Shown here piece after piece: positions 21,223 to 29,698 of a DNA stretch of 59,771 nucleotides. The stretch's first letter is position 1. Each line of letters opens with the position of its first letter. Below the pieces are notes generated by a model. It saw only the letters and a list, made by a program, of their open reading frames with translations. It was not told the DNA's origin and made no database searches. Source of the DNA: Gammaproteobacteria bacterium UBA7803 (lineage in GTDB: Bacteria; Pseudomonadota; Gammaproteobacteria; Pseudomonadales; Azotimanducaceae). The stretch is from contig DLCH01000074.1 in NCBI GenBank assembly GCA_002480525.1, positions 36,744-96,514 of the forward strand. The letters are read 5' to 3'. The translations under genes and the position numbers were made by a program.

Positions 21223-22166
21223 CACAACAGTCCGGTCGTTTCGTCCACGCCGAGCATCAGGTTCAGGTTCTGCACCGCCGCGCCGGACGCGCCCTTGCCG
21301 AGGTTGTCGAGCCGGGCGACCAGCAGCACCTGCTCGGCGTGGCCGAACACCATCAGCTCGATGCGGTTGGTGCCGTTCAGGGCGGTGGCATCCAGGAAGT
21401 TGCCGTCCAGCGAGCCGGGAGCGCCCACCGGTAGAACGCGCACGAACGGCTCGTCCCGGTAGCGTTCCGCCAGCAGGCCGTGGAGGTCCTCGGGCGTCGG
21501 CGCGCCGGTCAGCTCCCGGGTGAACAGGGGAACGTTCACCAGCATGCCCTGGTAGTAGTCGCCCACCATGGGGGCGAACAGGGGCGCGTGGGAGGTACCG
21601 GAGTAACGCTGCATCTCGGGCACGTGCTTGTGCGCCAGCGTGAGGCCGTAGGCGCGGCTGGCGAAGCGCTCGCGGGTCTGTTCGTCGAAGCCCTGATAGG
21701 TTTCGATCAACGCGCGCCCGCCGCCCGAGTAGCCGGACACCGCGTGCAGCCGCAGGGGCAGGTCCCGCGGCAGCACGCCGGCATCGATCAGCGGGCGGGT
21801 CAGCAGCACGAAGCCCTGGGGATAGCAGCCGGGATTGGAGACGCGGTCGGCGCCGGCGATGGCCGCGCGGCTGTCGGGCGTCAGCTCCGGCAGGCCGTAC
21901 ACCCAGTCGGGGTCGACCCGGTAGGCGGTGCTGGCGTCGAGAATGCGGCAGCGGTCGCCGGCCATGGCCACGGCCTCGCGGGCGGCGTCGTCCGGCAGGC
22001 ATAGTATCGACACGTCCGCTTCTTCGAGCAGCCGCGCCCGGGCCTCGGCGTCCTTGCGGCGGGCCTCGTCGATGCGGAGCACGGTCAGATCGGTGCGCTG
22101 CCGCAGACGCTCGGCGATCTGCAGCCCGGTCGTGCCGGCTTCTCCGTCGATGAAGACCTTTGTCAA
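21222..22166 (-). CDS. argC: N-acetyl-gamma-glutamyl-phosphate reductase, type 2
   Basis: A 314-residue ArgC of the short type 2 class. It opens VFIDGEAGTTGLQI (NADP-binding), has the catalytic Cys in SNPGCYPQGF and the His region AHKHVPEMQRYSG. It reduces N-acetylglutamyl phosphate in arginine synthesis. The TTG at 22166 is chosen because it places the protein start as in known type 2 enzymes; GTG at 22229 would add 21 residues that do not resemble the family. The ribosome-binding site is weak. It heads a minus-strand run that continues into the aminotransferase and rhlB. Confidence 0.87.
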   Translation of the reverse strand: MTKVFIDGEAGTTGLQIAERLRQRTDLTVLRIDEARRKDAEARARLLEEADVSILCLPDDAAREAVAMAGDRCRILDASTAYRVDPDWVYGLPELTPDSRAAIAGADRVSNPGCYPQGFVLLTRPLIDAGVLPRDLPLRLHAVSGYSGGGRALIETYQGFDEQTRERFASRAYGLTLAHKHVPEMQRYSGTSHAPLFAPMVGDYYQGMLVNVPLFTRELTGAPTPEDLHGLLAERYRDEPFVRVLPVGAPGSLDGNFLDATALNGTNRIELMVFGHAEQVLLVARLDNLGKGASGAAVQNLNLMLGVDETTGLL

Positions 22167-22242
22167 GACGTGGCTTCGTTCATGCGAGGCGCGGCATTTT
22201 AGAGGGCTCGGCCCCAGTTTTCCATGCACGATTCAGGCCCGG

Positions 22243-22302
22243 CCCGGTCACGGCGGACCCGGCCGGCACGGGCCCGGCCGGCACGGACCCGGTCAGGGCG
22301 GA
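22243..22302. repeat. 15-bp tandem repeat, four units
   Basis: Four units of exactly 15 bp (22243, 22258, 22273, 22288) follow the pattern CCCGGYC-N3-GGN; units 2 and 3 differ by one base. A fifth degraded unit runs into the stop of the membrane protein gene at 22313. The array fills most of the gap before the argC leader. Confidence 0.8.
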
Positions 22303-22312
22303 CCGGACCGGG

Positions 22313-23206
22313 TCAGTCCCGGCGGGACTCCCAGGACCAGCGCCACAGCCACAGGAAGGACCAGTAGGCGAGCAGCAGCGCCGCGACGGGCACGAGGATG
22401 GTCTGCACGGTGAACACGACGATCAGGTTGATGAGCTCGCCGATGGCGCTCTCCACCCGGTCGGTCAGCGCCGTGAGCTGGGCGCGGACGTTGAGGGCCT
22501 GGCGCTGGTCGTCGATGAACTCGCCGAGCCGGTCGAGCATGGACGGCGGTCCGTCGGCCGGAGCTTCCAGCCGCTCCGGCGGCACCTCCCGCAGGGCTTC
22601 GATGTGGGACTGGGTGGTCTCGATCCGGGTGAGGGCCGCCTGCTGACGCTCGGCGAGCACGGCCTGATCGGTCCAGCCGGTGGCGAGCGCCACCAGGGCG
22701 AACAGGAAGCGGGCGAACACGATCAGCGTCAGGGCCCGCCACAGGGGCCGGGCGACGTCGCTGCCGCCCGGCCACCACAGCGCCACCAGATAGCCGGCGG
22801 CGGCGAGGCTGACCAGGCCGTTCACCCAGGGGTTCACCACCACCTCGGCCAGCAGCAGCTGGGTGCCGAGGGACACGCACGCCAGCAGCGCCAGCCAGGA
22901 GAAGCTCTCCACCAGATCGTTCAGCGGGTCGAGGATCTCGCCGACGGTCATGGTGACCCCGACGCCCACCGGCTGCACCGCGAGCTCCGTGCCCTGGGCG
23001 ACCGAGATCACGCCGTTCAGGCCCCGGGCGATGGCGAAGGTGGCGAGCGCGCGCTTGAGCGTCGCGCCGGTGTCGGCCTGGGCGGTCGTGTCGAGGATCT
23101 GGCTCCAGGACAGGGCCACCACGCCGGCCAGCAGCAGGGTCGCCAGCGCCCGGCGGATCAGGCCCGGGCCGCGGCGGGCGCGGCCCTGGTACGCCGGCTC
23201 ATTCAA
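22313..23206 (-). CDS. Multi-pass membrane protein of unknown function
   Basis: A 297-residue integral membrane protein with hydrophobic helices at about residues 18-36, 103-122, 126-144, 157-176 and 258-285. Between the fourth and fifth lies a charged helical segment (about 182-255) with ERQQAALTRIETTQ and DDQRQALNVRAQL, likely a coiled coil. No catalytic motif is seen and I do not recognise the family. It overlaps the preceding unknown gene by 8 bp, so the two proteins are probably made together. Confidence 0.72.
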   Translation of the reverse strand: MNEPAYQGRARRGPGLIRRALATLLLAGVVALSWSQILDTTAQADTGATLKRALATFAIARGLNGVISVAQGTELAVQPVGVGVTMTVGEILDPLNDLVESFSWLALLACVSLGTQLLLAEVVVNPWVNGLVSLAAAGYLVALWWPGGSDVARPLWRALTLIVFARFLFALVALATGWTDQAVLAERQQAALTRIETTQSHIEALREVPPERLEAPADGPPSMLDRLGEFIDDQRQALNVRAQLTALTDRVESAIGELINLIVVFTVQTILVPVAALLLAYWSFLWLWRWSWESRRD

Positions 23207-23786
23207 AGGCGGCCTTCTGCAGGTCGACGAACAGGCTTTCGAGCTTCTCGTTGATCACGGCGGCCAGGGAGCTGCGGTCGAGGTCGGAGATGCGTTCGAG
23301 CACCCGGGGCTTGATGCGGTGCAGGTGCAGCACCGGCCAGGCCTGTTCGAACTGACGCAGATCGCCCTTGGCCAGCACCGGCAGGAACTGGTCGTCGTCG
23401 GGCCGGTTGCGCATGATCGCGCGCATGCCGGCCTCGAAGGGGACCTGCCGGTCCCCGAGGGTGCGGTCTTCCCGGACGTTGGCGAGATACAGCCCTGACT
23501 TGCCGACCAGTTCGCCCGGCACGATGTACAGGCCGGTGGAGACCACGGCCTCCGGCTGAATGTGGAAGAACGTGTCGTGAAAGGCCATGGGGTCCGGCAG
23601 GATCACCAGCTTGCGGGCCCACTCCTGGGGGAAGAACATCTTGTAGTTGGTGTAGAGCTGCTCCACCGACGGCGAGTACACGCACATGGTGTGCTCGAAC
23701 CGCTGCACGAACTCCATGGCGCGCTCGCGGTCGCTGAAGTCGTCCAGGTCCCAGGCCAGGTCCGGATTTTCGGGGAGGCTCGACAT
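23199..23786 (-). CDS. Conserved-looking hypothetical soluble protein
   Basis: A 195-residue acidic soluble protein, starting SSLPENPDLAWDLDDFSDRE, without signal peptide or membrane segment. Patches such as FHIQPEAVVSTGLYIVPGEL and RNRPDDDQFLPVLAKGDL look structured, but I cannot assign a family. An AT-rich TACAAT-like -10 lies at 23813-23818 on the minus strand, 27 bp upstream. It overlaps the start of the multi-pass membrane protein, suggesting a cytoplasmic partner. Confidence 0.7.
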   Translation of the reverse strand: MSSLPENPDLAWDLDDFSDRERAMEFVQRFEHTMCVYSPSVEQLYTNYKMFFPQEWARKLVILPDPMAFHDTFFHIQPEAVVSTGLYIVPGELVGKSGLYLANVREDRTLGDRQVPFEAGMRAIMRNRPDDDQFLPVLAKGDLRQFEQAWPVLHLHRIKPRVLERISDLDRSSLAAVINEKLESLFVDLQKAAFE

Positions 23787-23861
23787 TCCGGGGGTCCGCT
23801 GCCGTTTTCCCCATTGTAGTTCACCCCGCGCGGAGCCGTCTCCGGCGCACCGCAGCGGGGG

Positions 23862-24650
23862 TCAGCCGGCGCCGCCGCCCCGGCGGCCGCCCGGACGGGG
23901 AAAGAACGGGGGCGTGTTCTCGATGTAGGCGGCATAGTTCGGGCGGCGCTTCTTCATGCCGCGCTCGATCACGTCGTTCGACAGGGTGACGAACACCGTG
24001 GTCATCACCGCCGGGCCGATCAGCGCCCACCAGGTGCCGGGCTCCACGGCGATCAGCCCCAGGCCCCACCACTGCACCGCGTCGCCGAAGTAGTTCGGAT
24101 GGCGCGACAGGCGCCACAGCCCGGTGTCGAGAATCCGGCCCTCGTTGTCCGGGTCGGCCTTGAAGCGGGTGAGCTGGATGTCGGCGAGCAGTTCCCAGAG
24201 AAAACCGGTGAGCCACACGGCGATGCCGAACAGGTTCACCACGCCGAGCTCGTCCGGCCGCTGGAACGCGGCGATCAGCGGCGTCGCCACCAGCAGCGCG
24301 ATGGCGCCCTGCAGCAGGAACACCCGATAGTAGGTCTTCAGCCACCAGCGCTCGCCGCCGTTGGCGCGCCAGTGCCGGTAGCGGCTGTCCTCGCCCTCGC
24401 CGAGATTGCGGGTGATCAGATGGAAACCGAGGCGCAGCCCCCACAGGGTCACCAGCAGCGTCACCAGGTAGCTGCGGATCTGCACCTCGCCGGCGGCGTA
24501 CAGCAGCACCCAAGCCACGACGACGAACAGCGGCCCCCAGAACATGTCGATGATGCTGGCGTCCCGCAGCGGCACGCTCAGCAGCCACAGCAGGCTGACC
24601 GCCGCCAGCACGGTGGCGGCGGCCAGCGCGTAGGCCTCCAGAAATCCCAT
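23862..24650 (-). CDS. DUF1295 (steroid 5-alpha-reductase-like) membrane protein
   Basis: A 262-residue membrane protein with about seven helices. The C-terminal signature SRHPNYFGDAVQWWGLGL and the earlier WGLRLGFHLITRN are diagnostic for DUF1295, which is related to steroid 5-alpha reductases and isoprenylcysteine methyltransferases. The C-terminus ends in a Gly/Arg-rich tail. Reaction unknown; members are thought to act on lipid-like substrates. It is followed by the unknown pair and preceded, 57 bp upstream, by the carboxylesterase gene. Confidence 0.87.
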   Translation of the reverse strand: MGFLEAYALAAATVLAAVSLLWLLSVPLRDASIIDMFWGPLFVVVAWVLLYAAGEVQIRSYLVTLLVTLWGLRLGFHLITRNLGEGEDSRYRHWRANGGERWWLKTYYRVFLLQGAIALLVATPLIAAFQRPDELGVVNLFGIAVWLTGFLWELLADIQLTRFKADPDNEGRILDTGLWRLSRHPNYFGDAVQWWGLGLIAVEPGTWWALIGPAVMTTVFVTLSNDVIERGMKKRRPNYAAYIENTPPFFPRPGGRRGGGAG

Positions 24651-24707
24651 GATCCCGTGTGCTCCTTTCCGTCGGTTGGGGGCCGCCGGCCGCGTGGCGG
24701 CGGGCGA

Positions 24708-25364
24708 TCAGGCGAACCGTTGCCTCAGCCAGGCGCCGATGTCGGCGATCTCCTCGGGACACACCTGGTGGCCCATGGGGTACTCGTGCCACTCCACCGA
24801 GTAGCCCAGCGCGGTCAGCGCCTCCCGGGAGGTGACGGCCCGGGTGATCGGAATCATCGGGTCCATCCGCCCGTGGGCCATGAAGATCGGTGCGTCGACG
24901 CCGGCCAGGCTCGCCTCGTCACCGAGGTGCTCGTGGTCGTGCAGGTAGGTCGACAGCGCGAGGATGCCGGCCAGCCGGCGCGGGTGGCGCAGACCGAGGT
25001 GCAGGGCGATGACGCCGCCCTGGGAGAAACCGGCGAGCACGATCTGCTCTTCCGGAATGCCCCGCTCGACCTCGCGGTCGACCAGCGCCGCGACGGCCGC
25101 GGCGGAGGCGCGGATGTCCTCGGCGCCGGCGAGCGGCGCGCGCGGGTCGATGTCGTACCAGGCGCGCATGGCCATGCCGCCGTTGATGGTCACGGGCCGC
25201 ACCGGGGCGTTGGGGAACACGAAGCGCACCGGCGCGCCGATTTCCAGCATGGGCACGATGGGCTCGAAATCCGTGGCGTCGGCGCCGAGGCCGTGCATCC
25301 AGATCACGGCGCCCCGGGCGGCGTCGGCCGGTTCGATCTCCAGGCAGTCGAGAGGGTCGGTCAT
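24708..25364 (-). CDS. Carboxylesterase (phospholipase/carboxylesterase family)
   Basis: A 218-residue alpha/beta hydrolase of the EstB/YpfH type. WMHGLGADATDF forms the oxyanion region, GFSQGG the nucleophile elbow, HGRMDPMIPI the acid and EYPMGHQVCPEEI the catalytic His. Cytoplasmic, with no signal peptide. These enzymes hydrolyse short-chain carboxylic or thio-esters. ATG at 25364 aligns with the family start; the frame is open further upstream without family similarity. It diverges from the ABC exporter gene. Confidence 0.9.
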   Translation of the reverse strand: MTDPLDCLEIEPADAARGAVIWMHGLGADATDFEPIVPMLEIGAPVRFVFPNAPVRPVTINGGMAMRAWYDIDPRAPLAGAEDIRASAAAVAALVDREVERGIPEEQIVLAGFSQGGVIALHLGLRHPRRLAGILALSTYLHDHEHLGDEASLAGVDAPIFMAHGRMDPMIPITRAVTSREALTALGYSVEWHEYPMGHQVCPEEIADIGAWLRQRFA

Positions 25365-25480
25365 GGGCGTCGTCGGGCTGTGGCGGTGGTCGAAGTTTGA
25401 GCAAGGCTGCGGTGGCATTCAACGCGCCCGGCCGTCGAGCCGGCTGGTTGCAGCCGGCGCAGTCAGGACACCATCGGACG

Positions 25481-25489
25481 TGTGATAAT
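25481..25489 (+). promoter_or_regulatory. Extended -10 element ahead of the ABC exporter
   Basis: TGTGATAAT fits an extended -10 (TG-n-TATAAT with one mismatch). Transcription would begin about 7 bp downstream, at or next to the ATG at 25496, and no Shine-Dalgarno precedes that ATG. No good -35 is visible. A leaderless mRNA is possible. Confidence 0.3.
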
Positions 25490-25495
25490 GCCGTG

Positions 25496-27310
25496 ATGGA
25501 AGACGGCCTCGACCGCGCCCCGTCCCGGCGCCTGACCAATCTGAAGCCCGCGCTGAAGTTCCTGCGGCCCTACGTGCCCCAGGTCGCCTTCGCCAGCGCG
25601 GCGCTGGTGCTCACCGCCGCAGTGACCCTGTCGATCGGCCAGGGCATGCGGCTGGTCATCGACCAGGGGCTCGGCGAAGGCTCCTCCGACGTGCTGGTGA
25701 GCACCGTGGGGCTGTTCGCGGTGCTGATGCTGGCGCTCACGGGGGGCACCTTCCTGCGGTTCTACTTCGTCTCCTGGGTCGGCGAGCGGGTCAGCGCCGA
25801 CATCCGCCGGGCCGTGTTCGATCACATCATCCGCCTGCATCCGGCGTTCTTCGAGCGCAATCTGCCGACGGAGATCCAGTCCCGGATCACCACCGACACC
25901 ACCCTGCTGCAGACCGTCATCGGCTCCTCGGTGTCCATCGCGCTGCGCAACGCGCTCATGTTCCTGGGCGGGCTGGTGCTGCTGTTCGTCACCAACGCCA
26001 AGCTGTCGCTGATCGTGATCGCCAGCGTGCCCTTCGTGGTGGCGCCGGTGATCCTGTTCGGCCGGCGCGTGCGTTCGCTGTCCCGGCGCAGCCAGGACAC
26101 GCTGGCCGAGGTCGGCAGCTACGCCGGCGAGTCGCTGCGCTACATCAAGGTGGTGCAGGCGTTCAATCACGAGTCGGCGGATCAGGCCGTGTTCGCCAGC
26201 CGCGTGGAGAACGCCTTCGCCGTCGCCGTCCGGCGGATCCGCCAGCGGGCGCTGCTGGTGGCGCTGGTGATGCTGCTGGTCATGGCCGCCATCGCCACCA
26301 TGCTCTGGGTGGGCGGCGGCGACGTGCTGAGCGGGCAGATCTCGGCCGGGGAGCTTGCCGCCTTCATCTTCTACGCCTTCATCGTCGCCGGCAGCGTCGG
26401 CGCGATCAGCGAGGTCTACAGCGACCTGCAGCGGGCCGCCGGCGCCACCGAGCGGCTGCTGGAACTGCTGGAATCGCCCTCGGAGCTGCTGGAGCCCGCC
26501 GACCCGGTGCCCCTTCCGGACACGGCCCGGGGCCGGCTCGAATTCGTCGACGTGGCGTTCCGCTATCCGTCGCGTCCCGAGGCCGTCGTGCTGGACGGCG
26601 TGTCGTTCGTGGTGGAGCCGGGCGAGATGGTCGCGGTGGTCGGGCCGTCCGGCGCCGGCAAGAGCACTCTGTTCGATCTCGCCCAGCGCTTCTACGACCC
26701 GGCCGCCGGCGAGATCCGGCTGGACGGCGTCGACCTGCGGGCGCTGTCGCTGGAATCCCTGCGCGCGCGGATCGGCTTCGTGCCCCAGGAGGCGGTGCTG
26801 TTCGCCGGCACCGTCGGCGACAACCTGCGCTACGGCCGCCCCGACGCCACCGACGACGCGGTTTTCGAGGCCCTCCGCCTGGCCCACGCCGAGGCGTTCG
26901 TGCGGGCCCTGCCCGCGGGCCTCGACACGCCGGTGGGCGAGGGCGGCAGCGGCCTGTCCGGGGGGCAGAAGCAGCGCCTGGCCATCGCCCGGGCCCTGCT
27001 GCCGGGGCCGCGGCTGCTGCTGCTGGACGAGGCGACCAGCGCGCTGGACGCCGAATCGGAACAGCACATCCGCGACAGCATCGAGGCCCTCAAGGGCCGG
27101 TGCAGCATCGTCGCCATCGCCCATCGTCTGTCGACGGTGCGCCAGGCGGACCGGATTCTGGTGCTCGACGCCGGGCGGCTGGTCGCCAGCGGCACCCACG
27201 ACGCGCTGATGCAGAGCTCGGAGCTGTACGCCCGGTTCGCCCGGATTCAGTTCTCCGCGCCCGAGTCGGCGTCCTCGAACAGCCCGAGCTGGCGCTCCAC
27301 CGCCGGCTGA
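25496..27310 (+). CDS. ABC transporter, fused permease/ATPase (MsbA-like exporter)
   Basis: A 604-residue half-transporter with an N-terminal six-helix permease domain (about residues 20-330) and a C-terminal ATPase. Walker A is GPSGAGKST, the Q-loop FVPQEAV, the signature LSGGQKQR, Walker B LLLLDEATSALD and the H-loop AHRL. It should act as a homodimer in the inner membrane; substrate unknown, with lipid or drug export the usual guess. The last residues (SAPESASSNSPSWRSTAG) are an atypical tail that reads antisense through the end of dinB, so the convergent genes overlap by 64 bp. Confidence 0.92.
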   Translation: MEDGLDRAPSRRLTNLKPALKFLRPYVPQVAFASAALVLTAAVTLSIGQGMRLVIDQGLGEGSSDVLVSTVGLFAVLMLALTGGTFLRFYFVSWVGERVSADIRRAVFDHIIRLHPAFFERNLPTEIQSRITTDTTLLQTVIGSSVSIALRNALMFLGGLVLLFVTNAKLSLIVIASVPFVVAPVILFGRRVRSLSRRSQDTLAEVGSYAGESLRYIKVVQAFNHESADQAVFASRVENAFAVAVRRIRQRALLVALVMLLVMAAIATMLWVGGGDVLSGQISAGELAAFIFYAFIVAGSVGAISEVYSDLQRAAGATERLLELLESPSELLEPADPVPLPDTARGRLEFVDVAFRYPSRPEAVVLDGVSFVVEPGEMVAVVGPSGAGKSTLFDLAQRFYDPAAGEIRLDGVDLRALSLESLRARIGFVPQEAVLFAGTVGDNLRYGRPDATDDAVFEALRLAHAEAFVRALPAGLDTPVGEGGSGLSGGQKQRLAIARALLPGPRLLLLDEATSALDAESEQHIRDSIEALKGRCSIVAIAHRLSTVRQADRILVLDAGRLVASGTHDALMQSSELYARFARIQFSAPESASSNSPSWRSTAG

Positions 27311-28320
27311 TCGACCCGCACGCCCAGGCCGAGCAGGCGTACCGGACGGGCACCCCGCGACCAGGCCGTGGCGAACAGTGATTCGAACAGCGCCCGATCC
27401 GGCGCCCCGGCGGGCGCGGCCGCGGTGGTGGTGTCGAAGCCGCTGAAGCGCACCTTGACGAAGCACCCCTGAATGCGCCCGGCGCATCCGGCGCGCTGAA
27501 TGCGCGACTCCAGCTCGGCGAGCAGGCCGTCCAGCTCCGCCAGGCAGGCGGCCGGGTCCGGCAGGTCCCGGGCGTAGGTACGCTCCACGCTGACGGACTT
27601 GCGTGGCCGGCTGGTCCGCACCGGCCGGTCGTCGATGCCGTGGCTGAGCTGGTGGAGGGTCGCGCCGAACTTGCCGAAGCGCCGGGTCAGCTCCACCAGC
27701 GGCAGCCGGCGCACGTCGGCGCAGGTGGCCAGGCCCAGATCGTGCAGGCGCCGTGCGGTCACCGACCCGACGCCGAACAGCTTCTCGACCGGCAGCGCGG
27801 CGACGAAGGCATCGACCTCACCGGGCCGGACGGTGAACTGGCCGTCGGGCTTGTTCCAGTCCGAGGCGATCTTGGCGAGAAACTTGTTGGGCGCGATGCC
27901 GGCGGAGAGGGTGATGCCGAGGCCGTCGCGCACCTCCCGGCGGATCTCCCGGGCGATCAGCGTGGCGCTCCCCTGGCAGCGGTCGCTGCCGGTGACGTCC
28001 AGGTAGGCCTCGTCCAGCGATAGCGGCTCGATGATGTCGGTGTAGCGCCTGAAGACCTCGTGCACCTGGCGCGACACGGCCCGGTACCGGGCCATGTCCG
28101 GCGGCACGATGACCAGCGCCGGGCACAGCCGCACGGCCTGGCTCATGGGCATGGCCGAGTGGATGCCGTAGCGGCGGGCCTCGTAGCTGCAGGTGGCGAC
28201 CACGCCGCGTTTCGCCGGGTCGCCGCCGACCGCGAGCGGGCGGCCGGCCAGCGCCGGGTCGTCGCGCACCTCCACGGAGGCGTAGAAGCTGTCGCAGTCG
28301 CAGTGGATGATCTTGCGCAA
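27247..28320 (-). CDS. dinB: DNA polymerase IV
   Basis: A 357-residue Y-family polymerase. It has IIHCDCDSFYASVE (catalytic Asp), the YEARRYGIHSAMPMSQA finger motif, SLDEAYLDVTG with the second catalytic Asp/Glu pair, the helix-hairpin-helix region VEKLFGVGSVTARRL and the little-finger domain (SVSVERTYARDL). It bypasses DNA lesions with low fidelity. The start is TTG at 28320, placing RKIIH at the usual N-terminus; no clear ribosome-binding site and no LexA box were seen upstream. It overlaps the convergent ABC exporter by 64 bp. Confidence 0.93.
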   Translation of the reverse strand: MRKIIHCDCDSFYASVEVRDDPALAGRPLAVGGDPAKRGVVATCSYEARRYGIHSAMPMSQAVRLCPALVIVPPDMARYRAVSRQVHEVFRRYTDIIEPLSLDEAYLDVTGSDRCQGSATLIAREIRREVRDGLGITLSAGIAPNKFLAKIASDWNKPDGQFTVRPGEVDAFVAALPVEKLFGVGSVTARRLHDLGLATCADVRRLPLVELTRRFGKFGATLHQLSHGIDDRPVRTSRPRKSVSVERTYARDLPDPAACLAELDGLLAELESRIQRAGCAGRIQGCFVKVRFSGFDTTTAAAPAGAPDRALFESLFATAWSRGARPVRLLGLGVRVDQPAVERQLGLFEDADSGAEN

Positions 28321-28432
28321 GGGTGGGCGGGCTGGTGCTCAGGGGCAGCGGCGATTAAAGCAGAGAATTTCCTCAGCCGGCAAAACGCCGGTAAACTCGG
28401 GCCTTCTTCGCATTCTGGGATTAGGGAGAGTC

Positions 28433-29557
28433 ATGGGACCGCTCGCAGGATTTCGCATCATCGAACTGGCCGGCATCGGACCGGGCCCCTTCTGCGGCAT
28501 GATGCTGTCGGACATGGGCGCCGAGGTCATCCGCGTGGACCGGCTGGGCGCCGGCGGTGGCCGGGGACAGGACGTGCTGGTTCGCAACCGCCGCTCCATC
28601 GCCGTGGATCTCAAGAAGCCGGAAGGGGTGGAGACCGTGCTGCGGCTGGTCGAGACCGCCGACGGGCTGTTCGAGGGCTTTCGTCCGGGCGTCACCGAGC
28701 GCCTTGGCCTCGGCCCGGACACCTGCCTGGAGCGCAATCCGCGCCTGGTCTACGGCCGCATGACCGGCTGGGGCCAGGAGGGCCCGATGGCCCAGGCCGC
28801 CGGCCACGACATCAACTACATCGGCCTGTCCGGGGCGCTGCACGCCATCGGCCGTCCCGGCGAGAAGCCGGTGCCGCCGCTCAACCTGGTCGGCGATTTC
28901 GGCGGCGGCGGCATGCTGCTCGCCTTCGGCATGGTGTGCGGCATGCTCGAGGCGCAGAAGTCCGGCAAGGGCCAGGTCGTCGACGCCGCCATGGTCGACG
29001 GCGCGGCGACGCTGATGTCCATGTTCTTCACCATGGGCGCGGCGGGCATGTTCAAGGATCAGCGCGGCACCAACATGCTCGACGGCGGCGCGCACTTCTA
29101 CGACACCTACGAGACCAAGGACGGCAAGTACGTCTGCATCGGCTCCATCGAGCCCCAGTTCTACGCGCTGCTGGTGGAGAAGGCGGGGCTCGATCCCGAG
29201 CGCTTCAAGCCGCAGATGGACCAGGGCCAGTGGCCGGCCCTGAAGGACGAGCTGGTGGCGGTCTTCAAGACCAAGACCCGGGACGAGTGGTGCGAGATCA
29301 TGGAAGGCACCGACGTCTGCTTCGCCCCGGTGCTGTCGATCTTCGAGGCGCCGGATCACCCGCACAACAAGGCGCGCAACTCGTTCATCGAGCTCGACGG
29401 CGTCGTGCAGCCGGCGCCCTCGCCGCGCTTCTCGCGCACGGTGGCGGAGGTGTCCCACGCCTCGCCCCGGCCGGGACAGGATTCCGAGGCGGTGCTCGGC
29501 GACTGCGGCTTCACCGCCGACGAGATCGCGGCGCTCAAGTCCAGCCAGGTGATCTGA
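28433..29557 (+). CDS. Alpha-methylacyl-CoA racemase (CaiB/BaiF family)
   Basis: A 374-residue family III CoA-transferase-fold protein closest to AMACR: PLAGFRIIELAGIGPGPFCG at the start, DLKKPEG, and the signature GHDINYIGLSGAL with the catalytic His, followed by NLVGDFGGGGMLLAFGM. AMACR enzymes epimerise 2-methylacyl-CoAs (pristanoyl-, bile-acid- or sterol-side-chain CoAs) so that beta-oxidation can proceed. ATG at 28433 follows AGGGAGAG. With the P450, thiolase/DUF35 and PrpE genes it supports catabolism of branched lipids, although these genes are dispersed. Confidence 0.9.
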   Translation: MGPLAGFRIIELAGIGPGPFCGMMLSDMGAEVIRVDRLGAGGGRGQDVLVRNRRSIAVDLKKPEGVETVLRLVETADGLFEGFRPGVTERLGLGPDTCLERNPRLVYGRMTGWGQEGPMAQAAGHDINYIGLSGALHAIGRPGEKPVPPLNLVGDFGGGGMLLAFGMVCGMLEAQKSGKGQVVDAAMVDGAATLMSMFFTMGAAGMFKDQRGTNMLDGGAHFYDTYETKDGKYVCIGSIEPQFYALLVEKAGLDPERFKPQMDQGQWPALKDELVAVFKTKTRDEWCEIMEGTDVCFAPVLSIFEAPDHPHNKARNSFIELDGVVQPAPSPRFSRTVAEVSHASPRPGQDSEAVLGDCGFTADEIAALKSSQVI

Positions 29558-29568
29558 TCCGCTCCGCC

Positions 29569-29591
29569 GCGCCCGCTCTGCCCGCGGGCGC
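29569..29591 (+). terminator. GC-rich hairpin after the racemase gene
   Basis: GCGCCCGC (29569-29576) pairs with GCGGGCGC (29584-29591) over a 7-nt loop, 11 bp after the stop. No U-tract follows, so termination strength is uncertain. Confidence 0.3.
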
Positions 29592-29698
29592 GGCGCCGGC
29601 CGGCGCGATCGGGCAGGTCGCCGCAGGGCAGAGTCTTCGGGGGGAGACAGCAAGCAGGGCGCGCAGCGGCCTGCGCCGGATCACGCAGGGAGGAAGGG

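Noticed and set aside
22167..22229. GTG at 22229 as the argC start
   Set aside because: The extra 21 residues do not resemble type 2 ArgC proteins, which begin close to the TTG at 22166.
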